Assembly: GCF_030816015.1 (NCBI RefSeq)
Contig: NZ_JAUSXN010000001.1
Location: 930,001-994,000, forward strand
Direction of reading: 5' to 3'
DNA length: 64,000 nt
Origin: Pedobacter sp. W3I1
GTDB taxonomy: Bacteria > Bacteroidota > Bacteroidia > Sphingobacteriales > Sphingobacteriaceae
The notes beneath the pieces were generated by a model. That model did not search any database and was not told where the DNA came from. It worked only from the letters and a program-made list of their open reading frames with translations. A program made the position numbers and the translations under genes. Positions 24,796 to 34,061 of the stretch are shown here, one piece after another; the stretch's first letter is position 1, and the number at the start of each line of letters is the position of its first letter.

Positions 24796-25398
24796 ATGAT
24801 TTCCATTGCCAATTCATCTACTACTAAAGAGCTTGAAGGAATTCTTAAACTTCAAAAGCAAAACCTAAAAAACGATTTAACACCTGAGCAAATAAAAGAA
24901 CAGGGTTTTGTTACTGTATCGCATTCGCTTGATGATTTGGAAAAGATGCATCAGTATGAACCCAACATTATTGCAAAAGATGGGGAAGAGGTTGCAGCCT
25001 ATGTACTTGGGATGACCGAACAATCTAAGAATGATATTCCGAGGCTGACCGAAATGTACGAAAGCTTCGATCATATTCTATATCAGAATAAACCTGTTTC
25101 TGCTTATCACTATATTGTTGTAGGCCAGGTTTGTGTTGGTCAGAATTATCGGGGTAAGGGTTTATTTGATCAATGTTATAATGCTTATAAGGATTTTTTT
25201 AAATCAAGATACGATTTTGCAATCACTGAAATTGCAAGTATCAATTTACGATCTATGAATGCCCACAAGCGTATCGGCTTTGAAGTAATTTACACTTATA
25301 CCGATAGTAGTGAGGTAGAATGGAATGTTGTGGTTTGGAATTGGAAGATTAACCAGTTGTCAGTTGGTAGTTTTCAGTTAACCAATTTCAACAATTAA
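24796..25398 (+). CDS. GNAT-family N-acetyltransferase
   Basis: A 200-residue protein. The acetyl-CoA binding strand and loop are at about residues 107-125 (YIVVGQVCVGQNYRGKGLFDQCY, with the R/QxxGxG/A motif as QNYRGKG). Further on comes the usual MNAHKRIGFEV. Acceptor unknown. The last 15 or so residues (QLSVGSFQLTNFNN) are encoded by an intergenic CAGTT-type repeat, so the native C-terminus was probably shorter before the repeat moved in. Confidence 0.8.
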   Translation: MISIANSSTTKELEGILKLQKQNLKNDLTPEQIKEQGFVTVSHSLDDLEKMHQYEPNIIAKDGEEVAAYVLGMTEQSKNDIPRLTEMYESFDHILYQNKPVSAYHYIVVGQVCVGQNYRGKGLFDQCYNAYKDFFKSRYDFAITEIASINLRSMNAHKRIGFEVIYTYTDSSEVEWNVVVWNWKINQLSVGSFQLTNFNN

Positions 25399-25430
25399 CC
25401 ATCTACTAATGGCTAATGAACTAACTAATC
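25353..25430. repeat. CAGTT/AACTG word repeat running into the acetyltransferase 3' end
   Basis: Words ACCAGTTGTCAGTTGGTAGT and TTTCAGTTAACCAATTTCAAC form a self-complementary patch between convergent genes. A relative lies at 61975-62068. Confidence 0.55.
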
Positions 25431-27252
25431 AAACCCCGTCACCGCGTAAATTTCTAAATCTTTTTCTGGCTTCAGCACTGAACATGCTTCCGGGGTAATC
25501 AGTAATTAGTTTCTGGAAATAAATTTTAGCCTGTGCAATGTCGTTCAATTTCTTTTCATAAAGATCGCCTAAGGTAAAAAGGGCATCATCCGTCCAGATA
25601 CCATCTTTAAAATCTTCAGTTACTTTTTTTAAGATATCGGCTGCTTTTTGATAATCGTTGGCTTTAATGAAAATCCTTGCTTTGCTCATCATTATCGCAT
25701 CGGTCAGGCTATTTTGTGGAAAGGCTATCGCAATACTATCCATTTTTTTAACTGCACGTTCAGGAAGGTTTCTAAATAAAAGCATCTCTGCATCAGCATA
25801 CATTTTTAGTGCATTGCTATCTGCAGGGGTTTGAATATTATCGTTAATCAGCAAACTCAGGTTCAAGGCATCGTTTGCAATGAGTTGCGAAGTTGCGGCC
25901 TTTAAAACCAGGCATTGACCATTGCTGTATTCGAAATTACCCTGATAAAAGGAAAGTTTAGCGCTCCTGAAGCGCGCTTCATTTCCAACAGGTTGGCCTT
26001 CAAACTGTTTGCTTACCTGCTCGTACACTAAAAAAGCTTCCCAGGGTTGGTTGGTTAAAATGTAAATATCGCCTAAATCGAGTTTTAGCTGGCCTAAGTC
26101 CTGATCGTTAATGCCTGGCATTTTTATCGCTTCTTCCAGTTCTTTTTCTGCGCTGCCAGGTTGATTTAAATAATAAGCCTGCAAGTTTGCCAGTTTTTTT
26201 ATGGCAAAAAGTGTATTCCTGTTCTTGCCATTTTCTTCCAATAATGCCTGATAATCTTTCGCTAGCAGATCAAGGTCGGCAACGGTATATTTCCCGTTGG
26301 TACGCAGGTTATATTTGGTATTCAGCATTTCTATTTTTGAAGGTAGATAATACTGGTTATCCTTTCCTTTGGTTAGCAGATAATCGTAGGCTTTAATCGC
26401 TGTTTCATAGGCGCCATTATCAACAAAGGTATAGATCGCATTAAATAAGGTGCCCCCATCAGCTTTAGTACGTTTATCGTACGCAATTAGCTGGCGCAGG
26501 GCCATATCAAATTCCTGTTGCTGAATATAGTTCCAGGTAAGCAGCTGAATATAAATTTCTGCATCAGGCTCTTTCTGTACTTTTCTTAAAATGGCCGCCT
26601 GAAAGGTTTGATAATCGTTTTTATCTTCAAAAATAGAAGATAGTACAGCTTCAGCCTGGGGTAAAAGTTGTGGCATTGTTCCAAGTGCATCAAGATACTC
26701 CTGCATAAGCATGGGTTTATCCTTTTTAAAACGGTACATGTTTAATAACTCAAAGGCAAACATTTGATCGTTACCTAAGAGTTTGCGTCCCTGTTTAAAG
26801 GTTTGTACCGCATAGTCGTAATTTTCGAACCGGTAAAAGCTATTGGCTAAATTCCTGATTTTAAATTCATCTTTCGGAAGTTTATTAATTACCTCAGTAA
26901 AAATCTTGTTTGCTGCCGGTACATCACCCTTCTCCTGATAAAGCTTGCCCAATGCGATTGGATAAACATCGTTTTGCGAATTTTTTTTGATTTCCCTTTT
27001 AACCACCTTCTCTGCAACATCATAACGCTTCAATTTTACCAATGTATTAAAATAAATATCGAAATAGGCTTCGTTATTGGGGATGGCATAGAGTTTTTCC
27101 AGTAAAATAACTGCCTTTTCATAATCTCCATCCTGATAGTATTGGATAGCCAGACTACTTTCATCGGGTGCAATCTGCTGATTGGGGCGGAAGATTTGTG
27201 CATTGGCCCCAAGCGATAGGAATAAGAATATAATGAAAAACAAGCGGTTCAT
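25429..27252 (-). CDS. Exported tetratricopeptide-repeat protein
   Basis: 607 residues with a signal peptide (MNRLFFIIFLFLSLGANAQ) and many TPR-like helical pairs, for example QYYQDGDYEKAVILLEKLYA, YPIALGKLYQEKGDVPAANKIF, LGDIYILTNQPWEAFLVYEQV and DALFTLGDLYEKKLNDIAQAKIYFQKLI. The C-terminal part resembles the YbgF/Tol-Pal type of TPR. It is probably a periplasmic scaffold. No partner is encoded beside it. Confidence 0.8.
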   Translation of the reverse strand: MNRLFFIIFLFLSLGANAQIFRPNQQIAPDESSLAIQYYQDGDYEKAVILLEKLYAIPNNEAYFDIYFNTLVKLKRYDVAEKVVKREIKKNSQNDVYPIALGKLYQEKGDVPAANKIFTEVINKLPKDEFKIRNLANSFYRFENYDYAVQTFKQGRKLLGNDQMFAFELLNMYRFKKDKPMLMQEYLDALGTMPQLLPQAEAVLSSIFEDKNDYQTFQAAILRKVQKEPDAEIYIQLLTWNYIQQQEFDMALRQLIAYDKRTKADGGTLFNAIYTFVDNGAYETAIKAYDYLLTKGKDNQYYLPSKIEMLNTKYNLRTNGKYTVADLDLLAKDYQALLEENGKNRNTLFAIKKLANLQAYYLNQPGSAEKELEEAIKMPGINDQDLGQLKLDLGDIYILTNQPWEAFLVYEQVSKQFEGQPVGNEARFRSAKLSFYQGNFEYSNGQCLVLKAATSQLIANDALNLSLLINDNIQTPADSNALKMYADAEMLLFRNLPERAVKKMDSIAIAFPQNSLTDAIMMSKARIFIKANDYQKAADILKKVTEDFKDGIWTDDALFTLGDLYEKKLNDIAQAKIYFQKLITDYPGSMFSAEARKRFRNLRGDGV

Positions 27253-27480
27253 AAACCCTAAATTATAAGTTTTAAATGTAACATTTTAATACATCTTTAG
27301 CTAAAGCGTCAATTGATATTAAACGTATTTTAAATGTTACCTGTATTTTATTTTGTAGGTATTTTATAAATACTAAATTGACCCACGACTTATTATTGAT
27401 TGCATAAGTAACATTGTTGGTGTAAATCGCGGTTAAGTTGTTGTGATACTTATTTTTGTCATCCCGTAAAGGATTTATTT
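27253..27480. other. Divergent promoter region of the TPR and S9-like genes
   Basis: 228 AT-rich bases between divergent genes with no repeat family noticed. TATTTTTG at 27451-27458 matches the TAnnTTTG -7 box and ends 22 bases before the ATG of the S9-like gene. Confidence 0.4.
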
Positions 27481-29364
27481 ATGCTAAAAAAGATTTTTCT
27501 ATTGTTAATGGTTGCATTGATTTGGGCTTGTAAAGGCACTAACAATGATACTATTCCTGTAGACGATTTTTTTAAAACACAGGATAAAGCCTATTATCGC
27601 ATTTCTCCAGATGGGAAAAGTCTTTCTTATTTAAAACTTCATGATAAAAAACTTGATCTTTTTGTTGAAGATCTTGCTACCGGAAATAGTGTTCAGTTAA
27701 CCCACTTAAATGGAAAGAATATCAGTTTCCATTTCTGGACCAGCAATAATGAGTTGATTTATTATACTGAAGACGAATCTAAAGAGCGTAAATCGGATAT
27801 TTTCGTAATCAATAAAGATGGAAGCAAGCAAGTGCAGCTGAGTGCCAATGAGAAAAGCAGGCTAAGGGTAATAGAAGATCAGTTAATTGATGATAAATAC
27901 ATTATTGTTGCATCGAACAAACGCGATTCGACAGTTTTTGATGTTTATCGTTTAAATGTTCGGAATGGTAAGATGGATATCGCGGCCAAAAATCCAGGCA
28001 ATATTACCGAATGGATGACGGATAATAGGGGGGTATTGAAAATTGCTGTAGCGAGCGATGGGGTGAACGAAACTTTAATGTACCGCGAAAACGAAAACCA
28101 GGCCTTTGCTCCGGTAATTACTAATAATTTTGAAACCACTTTGCAGCCCATTGCTTTTTCGGAAGATCAACCAAATATACTTTACGCCATTTCTAATGTA
28201 AACAGAGATAAGAATGCACTAGTGGCACTCGATTTAAAAACCGGTAAAGAAAAACAGGTGCTTTTTGCAAACGATACCTTAAATGTAGTAGATGCAAAAT
28301 ATTCGCGCCCACAAAAGAAAATGCTATTCGTAACCTGCGAAACCTGGAAAAAGGAAAAATATTACCTTGATGACAGTACCAGGATTACCTATTCGAAAAT
28401 AGACCGGCTTTTGCCAGGTACCGAATGGAAAATTATGGATAAGGATAAAATGGATAAGGTTTTTGTGGTAAGAACATTTACCGATAAAAATCCGGGTTCT
28501 TATTACCTCTATACCGTTAGCGAGAATAAACTTAAAAAACTAACTGATATTAGCCCATCTATTAAACAGGGCGATATGAGTGCCATGAAACCAATCTGTT
28601 TTAAAAGTGCTGATAATTTAACTATTAACGGCTATTTAACCTTACCTAAAAATAAAAAAGCAGTTAATTTGCCTGTAGTCGTTTTGCCGCATAATGGCCC
28701 TACAGGGAGAAATAGCTGGGGCTATAATGCAGAAGTACAATTTTTAGCTAACCGTGGTTATGCTGTTTTGCAGGTAAACTATCGTGGGTCTACCGGTTAT
28801 GGAAAATCTTTTTATGCTGCTGGTTTTAAGCAGTGGAGCGATAAAATACAAGAAGATGTTAATGATGGCGTAAAATGGTTAATTGCTAAAAAAATTGCCA
28901 ATCCTAAAAAAATCGCCATTTATGGCAATGGTTTTGGTGGTTATATTGCATTAAATTGTTTGTATAAAAATCCCGATCTTTATAAGTGTGGTGGATCAAA
29001 CTCAGGTGTAATCAATTTATTTAGTTACCTGAAAACCATTCCACCGTTTTTAAAAGCGAACCTGCAGATGTATTATGAAATTGTTGGCAATCCGGTAACC
29101 GATACCGATTATATGCGGTTTGCATCACCTGTTTTCCACGCCGATCGGTTTAAATCGCCTGTTTTTATAGCGCAAAATCCTAAAGATCCACGTGTTAATG
29201 TAGCAGAGGGCGTTCAGTTTATTAAGGAGCTGAAAAAACGGAATGTTCAGGTAACCTATATCGAAAAGGAAGAGGGGCCAAACCCAATCGTGCGCCAACA
29301 GAGCAGAACTGCTTTGTATAAAGCTTTAGAAGAATTTTTACAGGAAAATCTAGGTAAGAAATAG
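27481..29364 (+). CDS. S9 prolyl-oligopeptidase-like lipoprotein lacking catalytic Ser and His
   Basis: A 627-residue lipoprotein (ALIWAC lipobox near residue 17). The first 360 residues look like a beta-propeller (YYRISPDGKSLSYL, WTSNNELIYYTED). An alpha/beta-hydrolase domain follows with the S9 hallmarks LPVVVLPHNGPTGRNSWGYN and VLQVNYRGSTGYGKSF. The nucleophile elbow reads YGNGFGG, with Gly484 where S9 enzymes have Ser (GxSxGG). The usual EGHG histidine is Pro600 (EGPNP). Only the Asp569 region (KDPRVNV) is kept. It is almost certainly not a peptidase. It ends three bases before a histidine kinase gene, suggesting a ligand-binding partner of that sensor. Confidence 0.85.
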   Translation: MLKKIFLLLMVALIWACKGTNNDTIPVDDFFKTQDKAYYRISPDGKSLSYLKLHDKKLDLFVEDLATGNSVQLTHLNGKNISFHFWTSNNELIYYTEDESKERKSDIFVINKDGSKQVQLSANEKSRLRVIEDQLIDDKYIIVASNKRDSTVFDVYRLNVRNGKMDIAAKNPGNITEWMTDNRGVLKIAVASDGVNETLMYRENENQAFAPVITNNFETTLQPIAFSEDQPNILYAISNVNRDKNALVALDLKTGKEKQVLFANDTLNVVDAKYSRPQKKMLFVTCETWKKEKYYLDDSTRITYSKIDRLLPGTEWKIMDKDKMDKVFVVRTFTDKNPGSYYLYTVSENKLKKLTDISPSIKQGDMSAMKPICFKSADNLTINGYLTLPKNKKAVNLPVVVLPHNGPTGRNSWGYNAEVQFLANRGYAVLQVNYRGSTGYGKSFYAAGFKQWSDKIQEDVNDGVKWLIAKKIANPKKIAIYGNGFGGYIALNCLYKNPDLYKCGGSNSGVINLFSYLKTIPPFLKANLQMYYEIVGNPVTDTDYMRFASPVFHADRFKSPVFIAQNPKDPRVNVAEGVQFIKELKKRNVQVTYIEKEEGPNPIVRQQSRTALYKALEEFLQENLGKK

Positions 29365-29367
29365 GGT

Positions 29368-31043
29368 ATGGCCTTAGATAAAAAAAGTGGTTATCGTAAA
29401 AATTTCTCGCTCGGTGTAACCTTCATTGTACTCATTTCCATTTTATTTATCCTGTCGCTTTTCCTGGCGTTTAACTATAGCAAGAAATCGATTGAGAATG
29501 ATTTTGTATCCGAGAAAGTAAATGTGCTTGAGCAGAGTATTAAACCTTATAACGATTTCTTTCAGAACAAAATGCCCGAGATTTCGTATTACAGCGGTTA
29601 TTTAGATTCTTCTACTGCAGCGAAATTTGTAGATACGGTGATGTTAAAATACCCTTTTATCTCGAAGGTTACTTTTTATGATACAGAGGTAAAGAATGTT
29701 CCTGTTAAAGATGGAATTAATGCAAACCACCTGGGTATTGGCCCGAAATCCATTTTCCAGTTTGGTAAAGGCGTAAAACCCGATTCGATAAAATTATATT
29801 CCGAAGATGATACCAGATCTTTTAACGTGGGAAGCGATTTTAATGCAATCGCCATTAAACTTGCCACTTTTGTTGAAGATCTTGATACGGCATCAGTACC
29901 CACGCAAGAGGAACTATTTACTAACTTTTCTATCGTTAACTCAAACGAAAACAAAATCACTTACTTAAATATTCCACGTCGCGAAGATTTAAGGATTTAT
30001 AAGGAGATGATCAGGCGCAAGCTTAACCCAGCTCCGGTTTATCCACAGGATGTAATGGTTTTTAAATTAGATCCGCATAAAATTAAGATTATTAATACCA
30101 GGCCATTATTGTACCAAACGATCAGGATTGAGCCGTTGACTTATGATCCGATTGATACTTCTGATGAAAACATTAATACCGAAATTGCCCTGCCAGGTGC
30201 ATTTTCTGATTTTAAGCTCTACCTTATTTCATCAAGATCTTACATCAAGAAAGAAATTTTTATTTACTTCATGCCAATTGCACTGGTGTTATTGCTGGTA
30301 TATGGAGTGCTTTTATTGGTTGCTTTTTTAATTTACCGTAACCTGAACATCAACAGTAAAATGTTTAAGTTGCAATACGATTTTGTGAATAATCTTACGC
30401 ATGAGTTTAAAACGCCCGTTAGCGTAATTAAGATTGCAGGAAACAATATTAAAAGTGCTACCGCATTAAGCCAAAGGGAGCAGCAGCTTTACGGTAATAG
30501 ATACTGGATGAAGAAGCCGACAAACTAAATGGTTTAATGAATAAACTACTGGCCTTTACGCAGATCGAAAATAAGGCGATTAAACTGAACCGGGAAGAAG
30601 TTAATATTGTAGATTTTATTGAAAGTACAATCGAATCGCATACCTTAAAACATCCCGATTTTATGATTACCTATGAAGTGGTGGGCTTTAAAACCTTTAT
30701 TACCGATCCGGTATTATTAGGGAGTTTATTCGATAATCTGGCAGAGAACGCCTACAAATATTCGAAACCAGAACAGAAAAAATTGCACATTAGTGCAAAG
30801 CTGATTAAAGGGGTACTGGTTTTCCGGTTTGCCGATAAAGGGATCGGTATCGCATCGTCAGAATTAAACAATATATTTAAGAAGTTTTTCAGGATTCAGA
30901 ATGAATATAACCAAATGGGCAGTGTAGGCCTGGGTTTGGCATTCTGCAAAGAACTGGTTAACTTTATGGAGGGAGAGATCTCTGTAAAAAGCAAAGTAGG
31001 AAGTGGTACTGAATTTAAAATTGTACTGCCTTATAATAGTTAA
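29368..31043 (+). pseudogene. Sensor histidine kinase, frameshifted near 30498
   Basis: A two-piece open frame. 29368-30528 encodes TM1 (about 15-35), an extracytoplasmic sensor region, TM2 (about 300-325) and the start of the HisKA domain with the phospho-acceptor His345 (NLTHEFKTP). 30537-31043 continues in another frame with NKLLAFTQIENKAI, then the HATPase_c boxes LFDNLAENAYKYS, FADKGIGIA and GSVGLGLAFCKELV. Removing two bases (TA at 30498-30499) would give LYGKILDEEADKLNGLMNKLL, a normal HisKA continuation. It is therefore either a disrupted kinase or a sequence error. It is co-transcribed with the S9-like gene and a response regulator. Confidence 0.85.
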
Positions 31044-31044
31044 A

Positions 31045-31125
31045 ATTGGAAAGTTAAAGGTTGAAATGTTGTAAGGTTGTGTTCAACATTCGAACTTTAT
31101 AACGTTTCAACATACAACCACATTA
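31045..31125. repeat. GTTGAAA/TTTCAAC word repeat between kinase and regulator
   Basis: Words AAAGTTAAAGGTTGAAATG, TTGTAAGGTTGTG and then ACATTCGAACTTTATAACG, TTTCAACATACAACC form a long imperfect inverted repeat within the operon. Confidence 0.5.
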
Positions 31126-31136
31126 AACACATACAA

Positions 31137-31826
31137 ATGTCTAAAGAAGTAAAAATATTAATCGTAGAAGATGATGAAAATCTTCGCTTTCTTGTTGCCC
31201 ACCGTTTAAAGGCTGAAGGTTATACCGTGCTTGAAGCAAATGATGGCGAAGCTGGAGAAAGAATGATTTTAGCCGATCAGCCTGATATTGTTTTATTAGA
31301 TTGGATGATGCCTGGCAAACAGGGGGCAGAAGTTTGCGAGAATGTGCGCAAGCAGGGTTTTGAAAATCTAATCATTATGATGACTGCTAAAGCACAGGAT
31401 GTAGATAAAATTGACGCCTATAACTTTGGTGCATCTGATTATATCACCAAACCATTTAATATGGATGTTTTGGTGGCGATGCTGGAGAGTAAAGTGAAAT
31501 TTATCGTGAATAAAGATACCGCCGAAATTCACCGTTTTGGTAATATGGAACATCATCCAAACATCCACACTTTATTCAGGGATGGAAAGAAGATCGAATT
31601 AACGATATTGGAAAACCGCATCCTGCTTTATTTCTTGCGTAACCCAGGTAAAGTAATTAACCGAGACGAATTGATGTTGGTGGTATGGGGCTATAACTCT
31701 GATGTAAACACCAGAACGCTTGATATGCACATTGTACGTTTACGTAAGAAGATAGAATTAAATCCTGATAATCCACAGTTGTTACAAACCGTTAGGGGCG
31801 TAGGATATCGCTTTAACGCGGGATAA
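31137..31826 (+). CDS. OmpR-family response regulator
   Basis: A DNA-binding regulator of 229 residues. The receiver domain (1-120) has the acidic pocket VEDDEN, phospho-acceptor Asp55 (LLDWMMPG), the switch Thr (MMTAKA) and Lys (ITKPF). The C-terminal winged helix (about 135-228) ends RTLDMHIVRLRKKIE...QTVRGVGYRF. The open frame extends upstream to a TTG at 31077, but that stretch lies in a word repeat, so the ATG at 31137 is used. It is partner of the kinase just upstream, whose frame is broken, so the pair may be uncoupled. Confidence 0.93.
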   Translation: MSKEVKILIVEDDENLRFLVAHRLKAEGYTVLEANDGEAGERMILADQPDIVLLDWMMPGKQGAEVCENVRKQGFENLIIMMTAKAQDVDKIDAYNFGASDYITKPFNMDVLVAMLESKVKFIVNKDTAEIHRFGNMEHHPNIHTLFRDGKKIELTILENRILLYFLRNPGKVINRDELMLVVWGYNSDVNTRTLDMHIVRLRKKIELNPDNPQLLQTVRGVGYRFNAG

Positions 31827-31836
31827 TTATATTGCG

Positions 31837-31890
31837 CCGTCAGATGTTGCCATCTGACGGTTATATACAAGTCAGATGGTAACATCTGAC
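31837..31890. repeat. Two tandem palindromes with TCAGATG-N4-CATCTGA core
   Basis: CCGTCAGATG-TTGC-CATCTGACGG at 31837-31860 is followed by GTCAGATG-GTAA-CATCTGAC at 31871-31890. No T-run follows either. They lie just after the response regulator stop. Confidence 0.6.
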
Positions 31891-31905
31891 ACCACTGTAA
31901 GTGGC

Positions 31906-31982
31906 GGAGAAATCTATGAGGTGATTTACTTAAATCTCTTTTATAGATTTCTCCATTTCGTTGCACTTCAGTCGAAATGACG
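31906..31982. repeat. Diverged REP-like repeat with GGAGAAATCTAT arms
   Basis: GGAGAAATCTAT at 31906-31917 pairs with ATAGATTTCTCC at 31943-31954. The sequence then continues ATTTCGTTGCACTTCAGTCG and ends GAAATGACG, matching the outer parts of the repeats at 14245 and 39068. It lies between the regulator and the convergent phosphoesterase gene. Confidence 0.65.
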
Positions 31983-31993
31983 AATTTTATTTA

Positions 31994-33250
31994 TTACGCC
32001 CTCTTCAAAGTAAAAATTGTAATTTCTGGTAAAACACCAACCCTGCCCGGATAACCTAAAAAGCCATAACCCACATTAACATAAAGCTGTTGTTTTTGCT
32101 CCTGGTACAAACCCGCCCATTCTTTGTAAATGTACTGCACCGGGCTCCATTGAAACTCTTTTAAACGAACACCAAACTGCATTCCGTGTGTGTGACCACT
32201 AAACATGGCATCTATTTGCGGGTATTTTTTTAAAACCTCTCCACGCCAGTGCGAAGGATCGTGACTAAGCAAAAGTTTAACCGGTAAATCATCTGTATTT
32301 TGAACCGCCAGTTCCATTTTGCCATATTTCGGAAAACGACCCATACCCCAATTTTCAATACCTAAAATCCCGATTTCTTCTCCATCTACTTTTAATCTCC
32401 TGTTTTCGTTCATAAGTAAATCGTAACCCATTACTTTGTGCACATCAACCATATCTTTCAGGTTTTTTACCTTGGCAGGAGATGATTCTTTACCAAAATA
32501 ATAGTCGCCATAATCGTGGTTTCCCAGTGATGAATATACACCGAGCGGTGCTTTTATTTTAGAAAATATGTCCTGGTAATCTCTTACTTCGTTGGTCAGG
32601 TTATTCACCAAATCACCGGTAAAAAAGACAAAATCGGGTTTCTCGCGCAATAGCATTTCTACACCACCTTTTACGGCTGTTTTATTGTAAAAGCTGCCAG
32701 AGTGGATGTCCGAAATTTGTCCCATGGTAATGCCGTCAAAAGCCTTGGGTAAGTTAGGGAGGATTAAATTTACGCGTCTCACCTGGTAATCGTATGCGCC
32801 GGAAATAATACCCCAGCTCAGCGAAGTTAATGGTACTGCTGCGGCCACCAATCCGGCTTTAACTAAAAACTCTGAACGTGAGATGGGTTCTGCCACAGTT
32901 GCAGAATTCTGTGCTGTAGAAACCTCACTCTTTTTATTCCTTCTAAAAATCTTAATGAATAACCTGCGTAAATCATCCAGTACCAGAAAGGGCAACATAG
33001 CCAGTTTACAGGCTACCGTTAAAAAAAAGGCAACCAAAATAATGGCCCTTAACGTAAGAAAAAGATTGAGGTAAATGCCGCAGAAAACGCCAATGATCAA
33101 TAGTGCGCTATAAGTCCAGTAAATAATGCCAAATACTTTTTTAGTGCCTGGTTTCCATTTTTTAAAAACAGCGATAATGGCTTTATAACAATAAATATCA
33201 AAAGCAATGATGAATATGCAGGCGGCAATGATGAAAGGTAATCTTCCCAT
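31994..33250 (-). CDS. Membrane-anchored metallophosphoesterase
   Basis: 418 residues. Three to four hydrophobic segments in the first 110 residues are followed by another near 130-150 (KAGLVAAAVPLTSLSWG) and then a calcineurin-like domain. Its dimetal motifs are complete: GQISDIHSG, FTGDLVNN, LGNHDYG, LSHDPSHW and SGHTHGMQFG. Related membrane phosphoesterases act on phosphodiesters or lipid A precursors; the substrate here is not known. It is a single gene. Confidence 0.88.
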   Translation of the reverse strand: MGRLPFIIAACIFIIAFDIYCYKAIIAVFKKWKPGTKKVFGIIYWTYSALLIIGVFCGIYLNLFLTLRAIILVAFFLTVACKLAMLPFLVLDDLRRLFIKIFRRNKKSEVSTAQNSATVAEPISRSEFLVKAGLVAAAVPLTSLSWGIISGAYDYQVRRVNLILPNLPKAFDGITMGQISDIHSGSFYNKTAVKGGVEMLLREKPDFVFFTGDLVNNLTNEVRDYQDIFSKIKAPLGVYSSLGNHDYGDYYFGKESSPAKVKNLKDMVDVHKVMGYDLLMNENRRLKVDGEEIGILGIENWGMGRFPKYGKMELAVQNTDDLPVKLLLSHDPSHWRGEVLKKYPQIDAMFSGHTHGMQFGVRLKEFQWSPVQYIYKEWAGLYQEQKQQLYVNVGYGFLGYPGRVGVLPEITIFTLKRA

Positions 33251-33305
33251 GTATCGGGTTTGTGTATTAAGTAAATAATCAGGCTAATTTTTTGAATGCC
33301 TAAAT

Positions 33306-34052
33306 TTAGGTATTTGAGGTAAATAAATTATCTAATATTCGTTGAGGATGATCTAAAAAGGATTTATAAACTCTATAAACCTCCGATTCCTCATATTTAA
33401 CCCTGGTTATTTTATCTTCAGTCATTTCATATATCCAGGCATCAGGGTAGGATAATAAAATCGGAGAGTGTGTAGCGATAATAAATTGGGCATTTTTGTT
33501 TGCCAGATTATAGATTTTAGATAACATGGCAATTTGCTTGGTGGCAGAAAGCGCTGATTCGGGCTCATCCAGGATATAAACACCATTTCCGCTAAATCGA
33601 TTCATAAATAGTGCCCAAAACGATTGTCCGTGAGATTGTTCGTGCAAGGATAGCCCGCCATAAGAATTTATAATTTTGGGTCCGTCAAAGTCCTCATCTA
33701 GCTTATCAATCTCGCTGGCAACATTGTAAAAACTCTCACCTCTAAGGAAATAACCATCTCTTGGCTTTTTAAAACTTTTCGATATCGTTAAAAAATTATG
33801 AAGGTCAGAATGTGTTTCTGCATTGCTAAAATTGAAGTTTTTACTACCGCCCTCTGCATTGAAACCAAGATAAACTGCAATAGCTTCAATTAATGTAGAC
33901 TTCCCAACGCCATTCTCGCCTGTGAAAAATGTTACGTTTGGGTGAAAAGCTAATTCTTCAAAAGATTTTATACATGGAATGTTAAACGGATATCGATCAG
34001 GAACATTGTCTTGATTTAATCTCATCGATAAAAGATATCCGTTAAACTCCAT
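33306..34052 (-). CDS. AAA/ABC-type ATPase, RecF/SMC-like
   Basis: A 248-residue cytoplasmic ATPase with Walker A (FTGENGVGKSTLIEAIA, about 40-56), a short signature-like segment (YGGLSLHEQSHGQSF) and Walker B with the ABC-type ending (YILDEPESALS), then an ATHSP histidine loop. There is no DNA-binding extension. It follows the MoxR-like gene by nine bases and may be part of that operon. Role unknown; relatives occur as solitary ATPases in many bacteria. Confidence 0.82.
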   Translation of the reverse strand: MEFNGYLLSMRLNQDNVPDRYPFNIPCIKSFEELAFHPNVTFFTGENGVGKSTLIEAIAVYLGFNAEGGSKNFNFSNAETHSDLHNFLTISKSFKKPRDGYFLRGESFYNVASEIDKLDEDFDGPKIINSYGGLSLHEQSHGQSFWALFMNRFSGNGVYILDEPESALSATKQIAMLSKIYNLANKNAQFIIATHSPILLSYPDAWIYEMTEDKITRVKYEESEVYRVYKSFLDHPQRILDNLFTSNT

Positions 34053-34061
34053 TAAATATGA

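Noticed and set aside
30498..30499. Programmed frameshift in the histidine kinase
   Set aside because: No slippery heptamer is present and the shifted frame meets stops directly before the junction; a two-base insertion or error is simpler.
31077..31136. TTG start extending the response regulator by 20 residues
   Set aside because: The extension lies in a word repeat and is not part of the receiver domain; ATG at 31137 gives the normal family start.
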